Positions 11,101 to 20,022 of a DNA stretch of 64,000 nt are shown here, one piece after another (within the stretch, counting starts at the first letter, position 1; every line of letters begins with the position of its first letter). The DNA is from Methylocystis sp. Sn-Cys. Its GTDB lineage: Bacteria > Pseudomonadota > Alphaproteobacteria > Rhizobiales > Beijerinckiaceae. The stretch spans positions 50,269-114,268 of the forward strand of contig NZ_JAERVJ010000004.1 of assembly GCF_016745395.1 (NCBI RefSeq), in the 5' to 3' direction. Position numbers and translations under genes: made by a program. The notes under the pieces were generated by a model. The model searched no databases. It was not told where the DNA came from and saw only the letters and a list, made by a program, of their open reading frames with translations.

Positions 11101-11306
11101 CGCTTGCAATCGCGTCCGGCGAGGGCGCCGAAATGCGGCAACCCCTTGGCGTCGCAATTATCGGCGGGCTGGTCGTCAGCCAGCTACTGACGCTCTACAC
11201 GACGCCCGTCGTGTTCCTCTACGTCGACAAAGCCGAACGGCTGATAAAAAGCTGGCGTATCGGGCTCTCGCGGCCCTCCGAGCTGAAGACGCTCTTTCGG
11301 GATTGA
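8124..11306 (+). CDS. RND efflux permease, MdtC-like subunit
   Basis: 1060 residues. I start it at the ATG at 8124, preceded by GGAGGA, because homology begins there ([19 protein letters not shown]); the longer in-frame extension back to 7866 lies inside the MdtB-like gene. Helix 4 reads [19 protein letters not shown], retaining the two aspartates. It is clearly paralogous to the preceding permease but differs in the docking and porter loops, including an inserted stretch around residues 770-800. Expected to form heterotrimers with the upstream subunit. Last gene of the operon; a 113-base gap with its own promoter-like element separates it from the MBL gene. Confidence 0.9.
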   Translation: MRLIERAIDRPVATSLLMLGLCLAGLVSFFVLPAAPVPQIDYPVISIAANMPGASPEIMASSVATPLERRLGQIAGVTEMTSASYLGSTRINLQFDLDRNVDGAQRDIQAAIAAARADMPANLRSNPTFRSANPAEVPVVIIALTSDRLSQGALFEVASNILQQKFSQVEGVGQVTVGGGALPAVRVEVNPRTLFQYGLSLESVRTALGATNYNGPKGAFDSGDQRYQIYANDQSRKARDYDGVIVGYRNGAAVKLHDVAEVIDSVEDDRNFGVSNGRPGVQVQIYRQPGANFIELVDRIKALMGPLSAALPAEAEMRIVQDRTLTIRTSLREIETTLALSVMLVIAVVFIFLRDPRATVVPGVCVVVSLLGALVGMYLLDYSLNNLSLMALTIATGFIVDDAIVVVENVTRLMESGMPPRRAALLGARQVAFTVLSMTLSLIAVFLPIMFMGGIVGRMMREFAATLSIAVLVSLLLSLTAAPMLCAHLLEDVTHAARARLFEATEAGLVVLHRLYLASLGYVLDHRRLVLFALLALVGVNQHLFTIIPKGFFPVQDTGRMRGAMIADQSASFTVTKKKLEQVIAVLQDDPGIESATGWITSSANFADLLVTLKPLKERGISAEKILARLRPKFAQVPGVQLFLQSTQDIRIGGRSSNALFQYTLLADSLEELRLWGPRITEALKRHPTLADVSSDQMEKGLRSDVVVDRETAARLNVSSSQIDNTLYDAFGQRQVSTIFEPLNQYHVVLELAPKFRESPNALAELYIGARGGQPPVITTSRTPINGLRALSLPANASERMIPFASFSSLNAGPTPMQVNHQGHFAAVTVSFNLAEGKALSDAATAISETIAKIGAPATIQGAFAGTAASYQETLANQPFMVAAALAAVYIVLGILYESFFHPLTILSTLPSAGLGALAALLLCGTDFSIVAMIGVLLLIGVVMKNAIILVDFAIDAERTRAAPALDAIVEACGMRFRPILMTTLVSIMGAAPLAIASGEGAEMRQPLGVAIIGGLVVSQLLTLYTTPVVFLYVDKAERLIKSWRIGLSRPSELKTLFRD

Positions 11307-11355
11307 ATGCTAGCAACTGAGTAGGGATGTAATCGCACTTAAGCGAAGAAATGAC

Positions 11356-11400
11356 TTGACTGACGGACCAATCATAGCATTTATCTACTTATCCACTATG
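11356..11400 (+). promoter_or_regulatory. Promoter/operator region of the MBL-fold gene
   Basis: TTGACT at 11356-11361 is followed by ATTTATCTAC (11379-11388), the same ten bases as before the RND operon, and then by the small dyad ATCCA-CTA-TGGAT. A good -10 at 17 bases is not obvious (ATTTAT at 11379), which suggests a regulated promoter. Confidence 0.4.
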
Positions 11401-11419
11401 GATAAGGAATATCGCCCAA

Positions 11420-12895
11420 ATGCGGATCCCATCGATTGCCCTCTGCGGTTTCACCGCCGCCTTCGTTTTCCTCCCTATCGCTGCTGACGCCGCCTCTCTT
11501 CAAGAAGCGGCTGCGGCGCTCGGCGCCGTCGACGCGAAATCCCTCGAATTCTCTGGCGCCGGCCACTGGTATCAATTCGGCCAGGCGCCTGTGCCCGGCG
11601 GCCCATGGCCACAATTCGAGGTCAGCAACTATTCTGCGAGCGTGAATTTCAACGCGCCCGCCCAACGCGTATTACTCACCCGCATCCAAACGGTCGAGCC
11701 CGGCCGCCAGCGCCCAACGCCGACCGAGCAGAAGCTCTCCTGGTTCGTGAGCGGCGACAAGGCATGGAATGTCGCCCCGCCCGCCAACGCGTCCCCTGAC
11801 GCCGCGCCGGTCGCGACCCCGCAACCCGCCTTGGTCGAGGAGAGGGCGGCGGAAATCTGGACGACGCCACAGGGCTTTCTGAAGGCGGCTCTCGCCAATG
11901 GCGCAAAGTCGAGCGCTTCGGGCGCCGGCGTGCAAATCTCCTTCACGAGCGCCGGCCATAAATATGAGGGCTATATCAACGCCGCCAACCAGCTCGAATG
12001 GGTGCGGAGCTGGATCGATAGCCCGGTGCTCGGCGATACGCTCGTCGAGACAAAGTTCTCCGGTTACAAAGATTTCGGCGGCATTCAATTCCCGGCCGAA
12101 CTGACCCGTAGCCAGGGCGGCTTTCCCGTTCTGCATGTGAAGGTCGCCTCGGCGAAGCTCAACCAGGCAGTCGACATCCCCGTCCCGGAAAATATCGCAA
12201 GCTCCAAGGCGCCGGCGCCGACTGTGACCGCGAACAAGCTGGCCGAGGGCGTCTATTGGCTCACGGGCGGCACGCATCACAGCGTCGCGATCGAGCAGAA
12301 GGACCACGTGGTGCTCGTCGAAGCGCCGCTCAACGAAGAGCGCTCACTCGCGCTCATCGCCAAGATTGCCGAGATCGCGCCCAACAAGCCGATCAAATAT
12401 GTCTTGAACAGCCATGTTCACTTCGACCACTCTGGTGGGTTGCGCACTTTCGTGGATGCTGGCGCGACGCTCGTGACTCACGAACTCGACAAGCCTTATT
12501 ACGAGCAGGCGTGGTCGGCCCCGCATACGCTTCGCCCGGACCGCCTCGCGCAATCAAAGAAGGCTGCGAAGTTCGAGACCTATGCGGATAAATACGTTCT
12601 TTCGGACGGCGCGCGGCAGATCGAAGTGCATCGCATCGCCGGCAATGGGCACAGCGACGAACTGGCGCTCGTCTATTTGCCGGCGGAGAAAATTCTCATC
12701 GAGGCCGACGCTTTCACGCCGCAGGCAAAGGATGCGCCGCCCCCGAAGAGCCCCAATCCTTACTCGGTGAATCTCTATGAGAATATCCAGAAGTTGAAAC
12801 TGGATGTCGCGCAGATCGCCGGCCTCCACGGTCCGCGCGTCGGGGCTCTGGCGGACCTGCGCGCTGCGATCGGGCAACCTCCGCTCGCGCAATAG
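11420..12895 (+). CDS. Secreted MBL-fold metallo-hydrolase with extra N-terminal domain
   Basis: 491 residues. A signal peptide (MRIPSIALCGFTAAFVF..ADA) is cut near residue 25, so the protein is periplasmic. Residues 30-255 form an extra domain without a family I can name. The metallo-beta-lactamase fold starts near 270: the metal motif HVHFDH is at 332-337, the third histidine in GNGHSDE is H411, an aspartate sits in IEADAF and the final histidine in LHGP is H470, so two metals can be bound. Homologues include quinoprotein-relay and arylsulfatase-like MBL proteins; the substrate is unknown. It is followed by a strong terminator, so it is probably transcribed alone, from a promoter resembling that of the RND operon. 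Confidence 0.82.
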   Translation: MRIPSIALCGFTAAFVFLPIAADAASLQEAAAALGAVDAKSLEFSGAGHWYQFGQAPVPGGPWPQFEVSNYSASVNFNAPAQRVLLTRIQTVEPGRQRPTPTEQKLSWFVSGDKAWNVAPPANASPDAAPVATPQPALVEERAAEIWTTPQGFLKAALANGAKSSASGAGVQISFTSAGHKYEGYINAANQLEWVRSWIDSPVLGDTLVETKFSGYKDFGGIQFPAELTRSQGGFPVLHVKVASAKLNQAVDIPVPENIASSKAPAPTVTANKLAEGVYWLTGGTHHSVAIEQKDHVVLVEAPLNEERSLALIAKIAEIAPNKPIKYVLNSHVHFDHSGGLRTFVDAGATLVTHELDKPYYEQAWSAPHTLRPDRLAQSKKAAKFETYADKYVLSDGARQIEVHRIAGNGHSDELALVYLPAEKILIEADAFTPQAKDAPPPKSPNPYSVNLYENIQKLKLDVAQIAGLHGPRVGALADLRAAIGQPPLAQ

Positions 12896-12947
12896 GCCAC
12901 GACGCGCGAACTTCCCCCTTGCTTTCATTCCTCTCCCTCAACTTGAG

Positions 12948-12974
12948 GCCGCCCCCTGGGCGGCTTTTTTTTTT
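12948..12974 (+). terminator. Rho-independent terminator of the MBL gene
   Basis: GCCGCCC-CCT-GGGCGGC hairpin followed by ten T. Textbook intrinsic terminator 53 bases after the MBL stop. Confidence 0.9.
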
Positions 12975-13080
12975 GCGAAGCGCGGCTTGAGTGTTTCGAG
13001 TGCGGGCGCGCGGCGGAATTGCCTCCAGGGAATTTGCGTCACACAAAATTCGTCTGAAGATCTCGTAATTAGGGAATGCA

Positions 13081-13110
13081 TTCCCGGCGGGCTGAAAGCC
13101 CGACCGGGAA
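13081..13110. repeat. Short palindromic repeat (TTCCCGG..CCGGGAA type)
   Basis: TTCCCGG-c-GGGCT-gaa-AGCCC-ga-CCGGGAA is an almost perfect inverted repeat, followed by CCCAGAGCC. The same unit occurs at 41713-41742. It lies in the 380-base stretch between the MBL gene and the GT51-like gene, which otherwise holds only the terminator. Confidence 0.75.
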
Positions 13111-13276
13111 CCCAGAGCCCATCAAATCAAGCGGCCTAATATCAATTGAAAAGGCAGAGGGCTTTCTACCGGAACAGGCCCTTAAGACTAAACCGACAAG
13201 ACCGAGAAGAAAGGGGCAGGGGGCATGTCGGGATGATGAAAGGATAAGGCTCCGAAGAGTGTCGGGGAGCGGCCGC

Positions 13277-13897
13277 TCAACTGGCCGCGCATTGGTCGAG
13301 CCAGACATCCGAAAGCCCACGTCTCTCGCATTTCCCGGCGAGGTACTTTTTGATCCGCGCGACTCTTTCACCATTCTCTTTTGAGCCCGGCGCAATCTTC
13401 GGGGTGTTGTTGGTGGCGATCAGCGAGAGAAATTCCTCGTCGCTCAGTGACTGGAGCGGCTTACCGAACCACTTCGCCGACAAGGCCTCGAAACCATTTA
13501 CGTCCAGGAACGCCGCCAACTGCGCGTTTTTGGATGAGAGAGGCGCAACCGCGAAATAGGCGATCAAAGTCTGTTTGATTTTCCCGAAGCCCGGATGAAA
13601 ATCCTCGAAATAGAGCTTCTTGACGACCGACTGCGTCACGGTTGTCGAAAGCGGGTAGCTCCAGTCGACGCCGCTATGCGACCAGAAACGCGGATCCTGC
13701 ACCTTGACCAGAATGTCCTGTCTCTCTTGCGACAGAACCGATGGCCCCTTCGTCCCATTTGCGGTCTCCGCCTCATATTTCGCGAACTTCTCTTTCGTGA
13801 CGTTGCGAGCGGCGGCAACCTCGTAGGTTTCGTAGGCGAGAATCGCCAGAACCGTAGTAGCCAATGCCAAAACAAGAAATTTGCTCATGCGCTGCAT
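13277..13897 (-). CDS. GT51 (peptidoglycan glycosyltransferase)-like protein with both catalytic Glu replaced
   Basis: 206 residues from the ATG at 13897, which has GGAGG five bases upstream (a start at 13915 is possible). An N-terminal membrane segment (about 7-22) is followed by a transglycosylase-like domain. The GT51 motifs are recognisable: motif 1 QDPRFWSHSGVD (67-78; family ED-x2-F-x2-H-x-G-x-D), motif 2 TTVTQS (85-90; family STITQQ), motif 3 GKIKQ (105-109; family RK-x2-E), then KNAQLAAFLD (family K-x2-IL-x2-YLN). The two glutamates essential in penicillin-binding proteins are Q67 and Q109 here, so catalysis is unlikely. There is no transpeptidase domain. Possibly a lipid II- or glycan-binding pseudoenzyme, or a decaying gene, but the frame is intact. 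Confidence 0.65.
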   Translation of the reverse strand: MQRMSKFLVLALATTVLAILAYETYEVAAARNVTKEKFAKYEAETANGTKGPSVLSQERQDILVKVQDPRFWSHSGVDWSYPLSTTVTQSVVKKLYFEDFHPGFGKIKQTLIAYFAVAPLSSKNAQLAAFLDVNGFEALSAKWFGKPLQSLSDEEFLSLIATNNTPKIAPGSKENGERVARIKKYLAGKCERRGLSDVWLDQCAAS

Positions 13898-14098
13898 CGC
13901 ATCCTCCATATTCATACAAAGTCAGTGTGCTTTTTAATTGGTCCCGCAGCGTGGCAGGATCCCGCCGATATATTGACGCGGTCGACAACCTGCGCTGTAC
14001 ACAGGAGTTGCAGAATGCATCGTCGGCGGGATTGGCGAAGGCGATGCTTGTCATGCCAAAACGGAGATCTTCAGCCAAGCGCGCCCGCGGCGCCGCGT

Positions 14099-14423
14099 TG
14101 CGGCTTCGACAGGCTCGCGCTTCGCTCGGCTACAGCTACAACAACAATCCGATCAACTCGCGAGACGTCACGCTGAATATCCTTGCGCCGGCCGTCACCA
14201 AGCATCACATCAGCGGCGGCCTCAGCTATATGTGACGCCGTCGTCGTCTATCGGTCTTGCGGCGGTGGTTTCGCCGCAGGGGACAGTTTCTGGAATCGAG
14301 CGCACGCCCCTCGGACCCAACCCGCTCCGGACGATTAATCTCTATCTCTCCACCTTCGAAATTACGGCAGGCTGGACGCATCGCGTCGAGGCGGAGCCGG
14401 CTCCGGTGGTCGCGAAATATTAG
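14099..14423 (+). pseudogene. Decayed 3' fragment of a FadL-type outer-membrane protein gene
   Basis: The translated pieces YSYNNNPINSRDVTLNILAP and IERTPLGPNPLRTINLYLST match the C-terminus of the intact FadL-like protein at 28002-29312. One base is missing near 14125 (TTCGCTCGG versus TTCGCGTCGG) and another near 14230 (TATATGTG versus TATTACGTG), so the frame is broken at least twice; the stop codon position is kept. No start or N-terminal part is present. The fragment is on the opposite strand to the intact gene, making an inverted repeat of about 325 bp around a 13.6-kb segment. Confidence 0.9.
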
Positions 14424-14436
14424 TATACGGGCTTCG

Positions 14437-14458
14437 GGTCGGCATTCTTGCCGACCCG
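14437..14458. terminator. Hairpin between the FadL remnant and TonB receptor gene
   Basis: GGGTCGGCA-ttct-TGCCGACCC is a perfect nine-base-pair stem. It has no T run on either side, so it is at best a weak or Rho-assisted terminator for the receptor gene on the minus strand. Confidence 0.35.
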
Positions 14459-14478
14459 GGCCGACGGTCATCTGCTTT

Positions 14479-16992
14479 TCAATCAAAGGTGACGCGGAAC
14501 GTGCCCCCAAAATAGCGTGGAGCGCTCTGTACTCCGATCATGGCCTGCGCGCTCGCCGATCCGGGAGACCAAGACGTAATATATCGCTTGTCGAATACGT
14601 TCTTGGCCCAAAACCAAAGGCTATACCGCTCGTCGTCCGTTCTCACACCCAGACCAGTGTTGACGATCGTATAAGCAGGTTGCCAGTATTGAATGATGGA
14701 ATTCGTGTTGGTGAGCTGCGTCTTGTCCTGCCAAGCTGCGTTGACATAGCCGAAGGCTGACACAGGACGCTCCCAATTTGGGTCGAAGGCTTTGAAAATC
14801 TCGCCCACTGGATGCGAGTAATTCGCACCGAAATTGAACGCCCATTTGGGCAAATTCTCCCATCTTGTATTCGACCGAGACAAGGAGCCCGGCGCCTTGA
14901 TGAATCCCGCGGGCGCTTGATTTGGCGTCGGCCAGTTCCAATCCGGCGGTGGCGCAGCGTTCTCGTAGTCGATATAGCGCGCCTCCGTATAAGCGCCGTT
15001 GAAAGTAAACCAAAGGCGCTCCCACGGAGTCCAGCGCCCCGTGAATTCAATGCCGCGCAACCTGACATGCGGCACATTCCCCATGTAAGCGAGGCTTAAA
15101 GGCTGGCCGGCGCTGTCCGTGAAGCTCGCATTGATCATTGTCGCCTGAAAGTTGTAGATGTCCGTCCAATACAAATTGACGTTTGCGATAAGCCTCTCTT
15201 CCAACCAGTTCGTCTTGATCCCGATTTCGTAATCCCAATTGTCTTCAGCCTTGGTGATGAGCGGCTGAAAGCCGTTAAATTTTGTGCCGGCCCAGAGCGG
15301 TATGGCGCCGACATTAGCGCTTCCAGCCTTTTCGCCACGACCGACCAAACCATATAAGAGAACATTTTCATTATATTTGTACGTCGGATTGAAAATTCCA
15401 GTGACCATGTTGCGCGTGGTGCTCCGCCCACCTGTGTCAAAAACGCTTGACCCTAGGGCGCCACGAACGGCACGCTCCACTTGCGTGAAAGTGAAGCCGG
15501 TGTTCCACTCCTCGATCCAACCGAAATCGGAGCCTTCCTTGGTCTCGCGGCTGTCACGTAATCCGAGGGCGAACGCCCACTGATCATCGAGATGATATGT
15601 TCCTTGACCGAAGACGGCGGCTTGAAACGTCCTAGCCTTGCCATCGGTGTGAAGGCTGACGCCGTTGAGGAGGCCCGGATCAGTGGTCGGCGTATTATAC
15701 CAACGTGCGGCATCGGCTCCGAAATCATTATGTCTGTATGACCAGAATTTCTCGTAAAACAGGTAGGAGCCGATCAGCCACTCGAGTGGCTGATCCTTTG
15801 GCGAGGACAACCTGAATTCTTGTGAATATTGATCTACCAAAGTGTTGACGGGGCTATTATTTATTTCTAGAAGCTGGAAGCCGGTCATTGGGCCATGCGG
15901 ATGAGTCAAGAACTCTCCCCAAGCCGAAATCGACGTAAAGGTGTTTTCGCCGAGCAGCCAATTCAGTTCGTTTGAGGCGCCCATGGTTCGCGTATGGTGT
16001 GTGCCGCCGCGCGTGTAAAAGGGATGGTACGGATCTGTTGCCAGGAGCGTCCGACCCAAGCGCTTGTATAGTGTTTGAGAATAGGGTGGAGCCAAGGTGC
16101 CGTTGGCGTAGAGCAGAAATGAATCCCCGAAGGGGCCGTTCAGAAAGCTGTTGAATTCGTCCGAGTGCAATTTGAAGAAAATCGCTCGATTTGTGATGTC
16201 ATCGCCAACATAGAGTAGTTGCCCGCGCACCCCCCAACGGTTGTTGTTTAAAACTTTCGTGCCAGTGTTCTGATCGATGATCCAACCGTCGCCTTTATCG
16301 AAATAGCCAGTCACGCGATAGGCGAGCTTGTCATCGATAATCGGCCCCGTGACGTTCACCTTGTTAAGGAAATGCCTGTAGTTGGCGAAAGAGGTTTCAA
16401 ATGTCGCTTTGCGTTTGAATGAAGGCAACTGAGTACGAATTAACACGTTGCCAACGGTTGTGTTTTTTCCGCCGGTTGTACCTTGGGGTCCCAGTGCAAG
16501 CTCGAAAGATTCGAGTTCGACATAATCGGCCCATTGGAAGCCCACATGCTTGTAAAATACATTGTCGACGACAAAGCCAGTTTCCGATTCCGTGCCAGCC
16601 GCAGTTCCGACGCCGACGCCAACGCCTCTAATCGCAGGAGTCGTCGTTTGAGGATTTGCAATATTGGGGCGGTAGTTCGGAACGAGCTGCGAAAAGTCCG
16701 AGAGGCGTTCGAGATGTTGTTCTATCGTCTGCGTTCTCGTCACGATGGCTGCCGATCTTAGCGTTTTAATAAGAACGCTCTCTTGCTGCCGAGTCAGTCC
16801 CGCCTCGTTAGTACCGCTCCCGCTTACGACGACGTCTTCGACGTTTTGCGACTGCCCGGCGTCCTGGCCCCATGCGACGCCAAAGTTGATCCATGAAACC
16901 ACACCGACCGCCGCGCTTGCAGCCAACGCAACAGGCCCAAACCGAACGCTCGCCGACAACCTTTTTCGAAATGCAGATTTTCTAATCCCCAT
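14479..16992 (-). CDS. TonB-dependent outer-membrane receptor (paralogue 1)
   Basis: 837 residues. After a long N-terminal signal region (cleavage near residue 42) comes the TonB-box-like EDVVVSG (52-58), then a plug domain with the family's GPQGTTGGKNTTVGN and a C-terminal 22-strand barrel ending in aromatic F (RVTFD). Tryptophan- and tyrosine-rich extracellular loops contain several His clusters (TRGGTHHTRT). The receptor should import a chelate or large ligand using TonB energy. Start: GGAG eight bases upstream of the ATG. It is the third gene after TonB paralogue 2 and a small lipoprotein gene on the same strand, and is similar to paralogue 2 over its whole length, so the pair arose by duplication. 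Ligand unknown. Confidence 0.92.
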   Translation of the reverse strand: MGIRKSAFRKRLSASVRFGPVALAASAAVGVVSWINFGVAWGQDAGQSQNVEDVVVSGSGTNEAGLTRQQESVLIKTLRSAAIVTRTQTIEQHLERLSDFSQLVPNYRPNIANPQTTTPAIRGVGVGVGTAAGTESETGFVVDNVFYKHVGFQWADYVELESFELALGPQGTTGGKNTTVGNVLIRTQLPSFKRKATFETSFANYRHFLNKVNVTGPIIDDKLAYRVTGYFDKGDGWIIDQNTGTKVLNNNRWGVRGQLLYVGDDITNRAIFFKLHSDEFNSFLNGPFGDSFLLYANGTLAPPYSQTLYKRLGRTLLATDPYHPFYTRGGTHHTRTMGASNELNWLLGENTFTSISAWGEFLTHPHGPMTGFQLLEINNSPVNTLVDQYSQEFRLSSPKDQPLEWLIGSYLFYEKFWSYRHNDFGADAARWYNTPTTDPGLLNGVSLHTDGKARTFQAAVFGQGTYHLDDQWAFALGLRDSRETKEGSDFGWIEEWNTGFTFTQVERAVRGALGSSVFDTGGRSTTRNMVTGIFNPTYKYNENVLLYGLVGRGEKAGSANVGAIPLWAGTKFNGFQPLITKAEDNWDYEIGIKTNWLEERLIANVNLYWTDIYNFQATMINASFTDSAGQPLSLAYMGNVPHVRLRGIEFTGRWTPWERLWFTFNGAYTEARYIDYENAAPPPDWNWPTPNQAPAGFIKAPGSLSRSNTRWENLPKWAFNFGANYSHPVGEIFKAFDPNWERPVSAFGYVNAAWQDKTQLTNTNSIIQYWQPAYTIVNTGLGVRTDDERYSLWFWAKNVFDKRYITSWSPGSASAQAMIGVQSAPRYFGGTFRVTFD

Positions 16993-17143
16993 TCGAATTC
17001 TCCGATTCCGCAGCGGTCGGCCTAGCTTAAAATATCAGGCCAACCATGTTTGTGAGCGCCGGACGTGGCCGCGCCGACGCTCATAAGGCTACCTAATGGT
17101 CGAATTAAACAGCAGTCGCCTGGGCGCGTGGGCGCCTCGGCGT

Positions 17144-17371
17144 TTAGTGATGATGTCCGCCGCCGCCACCGCCCAGGCCTGACGGATCGGCGGATTCATC
17201 CGTTTCCAATTGCTTGACCCGCTTCAAAAACGCCGCGTGTTGTTCGGGCGTGTGGCCGGCATGGCAAGTCGCATCACAGCTTTCGCTCAATTTCGTCGTC
17301 CTTGTAGAATTACAGGCTTCGAGCGCGGGCGCGCAGCACAGCACGGCGATTAGAAACGACGCCTTCATCAC
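17144..17371 (-). CDS. Small Cys/His lipoprotein between two TonB receptors
   Basis: 75 residues. A signal peptide ends in ALEAC, giving a probable lipidated C20 (Glu at -2 is unusual for a lipobox). The mature part is about 55 residues with C32-x3-C36-H37-x2-H40 (CDATCHAGH), another His at 45, a charged helix and a Gly6-His3 tail. These residues could bind a metal ion such as copper or zinc. It starts 72 bases after the stop of TonB receptor 2 and ends 151 bases before receptor 1, all on one strand, so it is probably co-expressed with them, perhaps as a periplasmic ligand carrier. No family recognised. Confidence 0.65.
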   Translation of the reverse strand: MMKASFLIAVLCCAPALEACNSTRTTKLSESCDATCHAGHTPEQHAAFLKRVKQLETDESADPSGLGGGGGGHHH

Positions 17372-17443
17372 GTTCTCTCTTTCTTCATGCTTGGTTGTTG
17401 GAACCGGCTTTGACGACGATAGCGTCGATCCTGCGCGTGTCGT

Positions 17444-19960
17444 TCAAAAGAGCTTTACGCGGAGTGCGCCGCCCCAGGTGGCGTCCCAGCGCGCAAGGCC
17501 GACGCGCGCCGGCGTTCCGGAGGTTCCTTGATCCCAGGAGTTAAAGGGTCTCTCGTTTCCGATATTCTTGGCCCAAAAGCTGAGACTGTAGCGATCGTCT
17601 TCTGTGCGTATGCCGACGCCGGCGTTCACATAAGCGAAACTTCCCTGCCAATACTGAGCAACGGACCAAGGGTTGGTTAGCTGTGTCTTGTCCTGCCAGC
17701 TTACGTTGACGTAGCCAAAAGCTTTGATCGGCTGCCCAGTCCAGGCGCCCAAACCTCCCAGGCTCGAGAAATCGCCGAGATTGGAAAACACGCGCCCGAC
17801 CGGATGCTCGTAGTTTGCGCCAATATTGAAAGTCCACAGCGGAACGCCCTGCCAGCGCGTATTGGATAGCGACAATTGCCGAGGCGCGGGCACGGGCCCG
17901 CTGGGCCAACTCCAGTCCGGCGGCGGGCCGGCGTCCGGCCAGCTCACCCAACGCGCGTCCGAGAAGGCGCCATTGAAAGTGATCCACAATCTGTCGATTG
18001 GGCTCCATCGCCCGTCGAATTCAATGCCGCGGATGCGCGCATGAGCGGCGTTCCCGAGCGTCGTCAGACCGAGAGGCGCGCCATTGCTGTCGACCGAAAC
18101 GCCGTCGATGACGTTCGTCTGGAAATTGAAAAAATCGTTCCAGTAGAGGTTCACATTGAACAAGAGATGGTTGTCGAACCAGTTCGACTTGAATCCGAGC
18201 TCATAATCCCATGAGTATTCCGGCTTGGTGATGACCGTCGGGAATGAGTCGAATTTGTAGACTCCCGACGCATTTTTCACATAGCGTGGATTCGCGCTGG
18301 TGTTCACAGCTCCGGCTTTTTCCGCGCGGCCAACCAATGCGTATATTTGGACGTTATCGTTGTACTTGTACTGTGGATTGAATATCGCAGTAAGAAAATT
18401 GTGAGGCTTTTCCTTGCCGCCCGTATCCGAGAGGCCGCGGCTCCCGGCGGCGATGACCGCCTGATCCTGCGCAAAAACCGAAACGGTCGGATAATAGCGG
18501 TTGAGCTGGCTAACCGAACCTTGGCGAATTTCGTAGCTCTCGCGCAAACCGAGCGTAGCCGACAACTTCTCATCGAGGTGATATGTCGCCTGACCGTAGG
18601 CGGCAGCCTGAAAGTCGCGCGCATGGGTGTAATCCCATACCGCTACGCCGGGAAGGGCTCCTGCACCGTAACGAGTGCCTAGCCATTTCGCAGCGTCGAC
18701 CCCGAAAACGGTATGATGCATTTGGTTCGCTGCGTCGTCGTAAAAGAGATAGACGCCGGTCGTCCACTCGAGGTCGCGATCTTCTTTGGGTGAGCTGAAA
18801 CGGAATTCCTGCGACGCCTGACCCACGTAGGTGTCCATGCCTCCCCGCCATAGCTGGAGCAATTGCGTGTCTTCGAAATAACGCTGCTCATTTCGCGTGA
18901 AGCCATAGGCCGAGATGGATGTAAAAAGATTTTCCCCAACGCCGATGTTGAGTTCGTTCGAGACGGTGACGGTTCTTACCGGATCGACGCCCTCGTTTGC
19001 GATGGACGGCTTGTATGGGTCCCAGGATAATATCGGCTTGCCGAGCTTGGTCGCCACATTCTGCGCAAAGGTCGCCGCTGGACGCGTGCCGTTGGCGTAG
19101 GTCAAGAAGGAGTCCGAGTATGGCCCGAGCGTGTAGCCGTTGTATTCGGTTGACTTGCTGAAATTGACGATGAGGCGGTCGGTGACCTCGTCGCCGACGT
19201 AGAGCAACTGCCCACGCACGCCCCAGCGGTCAGTGTTCTTGTAACCGGCGCCGGTCACTTGGTCGTGAATCCAGCCGCTGCCCTTATCCAGGAAAACGCT
19301 GACGCGATAGGCGAGCTTCTCATCGATGATCGGACCCGTGACGTACGCTTTCTCGATGACGCGGCTGTGATTGGCGAAATGGGTCTCGAAACTCGCCTGC
19401 CGCGCGAAGGACGGCAGTCGGTTGTTGATGATGAGACTGCCAACCGCGGTATTCTTCCCTCCCGCCGTTCCTTGCGGGCCATAGGCGACCTCGAAGGATC
19501 TCACATCGAATTGGTCCATCCACTGGAAGCCCCAGTATTTCCAGAACACGTTGTCGACCACGTAACCTGTGGGGGACTCCGTGCCGACGCCGGTGCCGGC
19601 CGCGCCGACGCCGACCCAGCGAATGGTCTGGCGGGAGGCCTGGCTCGCGCCGCTGTTGTTGGCGCGATAATTAGGGATCAACTGCTGCAATTCGTCGAGC
19701 CGATTGATGTTTTGATCTTCCATGGTCTTTTCGTCGACGACGACAATCGACCTCGGTTTTTCCTGGGCTTGTTGAACGGGGCGATCGATGCCGCCGTTTC
19801 CTTTGCCGCTCACGACGATGTTATCGACCTCTATCGGCCCTTGTGCGGACGCAGTGTCCTCAGCCTGGGCGGACGGCGCCGAGAAAAGCGCGGTGGCCGC
19901 CGCGAAAATCGAAACGCTGCTCATGAGCGCAGACCCAAATTGCCGGTTGGCGGCACGCAT
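17444..19960 (-). CDS. TonB-dependent outer-membrane receptor (paralogue 2)
   Basis: 838 residues. Signal peptide to about residue 33 (..SAPSAQA), TonB-box-like DNIVVSG (46-52), plug domain with YGPQGTAGGKNTAVG, barrel ending in LRVKLF with a C-terminal aromatic residue. ATG at 19960 is preceded by GGAGG. It closely parallels the receptor at 14479-16992, including the unusual GGKNT-VG plug motif and the final barrel segments (YSLSFWAKNIGNER versus YSLWFWAKNVFDKR). It has its own promoter of the shared type at 19990-20022 and leads a possible three-gene unit with the lipoprotein and receptor 1. Two related receptors side by side may distinguish variants of one ligand. Ligand unknown. Confidence 0.92.
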   Translation of the reverse strand: MRAANRQFGSALMSSVSIFAAATALFSAPSAQAEDTASAQGPIEVDNIVVSGKGNGGIDRPVQQAQEKPRSIVVVDEKTMEDQNINRLDELQQLIPNYRANNSGASQASRQTIRWVGVGAAGTGVGTESPTGYVVDNVFWKYWGFQWMDQFDVRSFEVAYGPQGTAGGKNTAVGSLIINNRLPSFARQASFETHFANHSRVIEKAYVTGPIIDEKLAYRVSVFLDKGSGWIHDQVTGAGYKNTDRWGVRGQLLYVGDEVTDRLIVNFSKSTEYNGYTLGPYSDSFLTYANGTRPAATFAQNVATKLGKPILSWDPYKPSIANEGVDPVRTVTVSNELNIGVGENLFTSISAYGFTRNEQRYFEDTQLLQLWRGGMDTYVGQASQEFRFSSPKEDRDLEWTTGVYLFYDDAANQMHHTVFGVDAAKWLGTRYGAGALPGVAVWDYTHARDFQAAAYGQATYHLDEKLSATLGLRESYEIRQGSVSQLNRYYPTVSVFAQDQAVIAAGSRGLSDTGGKEKPHNFLTAIFNPQYKYNDNVQIYALVGRAEKAGAVNTSANPRYVKNASGVYKFDSFPTVITKPEYSWDYELGFKSNWFDNHLLFNVNLYWNDFFNFQTNVIDGVSVDSNGAPLGLTTLGNAAHARIRGIEFDGRWSPIDRLWITFNGAFSDARWVSWPDAGPPPDWSWPSGPVPAPRQLSLSNTRWQGVPLWTFNIGANYEHPVGRVFSNLGDFSSLGGLGAWTGQPIKAFGYVNVSWQDKTQLTNPWSVAQYWQGSFAYVNAGVGIRTEDDRYSLSFWAKNIGNERPFNSWDQGTSGTPARVGLARWDATWGGALRVKLF

Positions 19961-19989
19961 TCATTCCCTCCACCCTAAAAGCTGACTTA

Positions 19990-20022
19990 ATTATACTAAA
20001 TAGGTAGAAATAATAGAGTCAA
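19990..20022 (-). promoter_or_regulatory. Promoter of TonB receptor 2 (shared TTGACT..CTACC..TAGTATAAT type)
   Basis: Reading the minus strand: TTGACT (20022-20017), 18 bases containing TATTATTTCTACC, then TAGTAT (19998-19993) running into TATAAT. It is nearly superimposable on the promoter at 24600-24628. The transcript would start about 20-25 bases before the GGAGG of the receptor gene. Confidence 0.65.

Noticed and set aside
17144..17371. Methanobactin-like precursor peptide next to TonB receptors
   Set aside because: The product has a lipoprotein signal and a folded-looking domain, and no mbnB/mbnC maturation genes are present.
14479..19960. The two TonB receptor genes as one gene duplicated by assembly error
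   Set aside because: They differ throughout in sequence and loops, have different signal peptides and are separated by a distinct gene.
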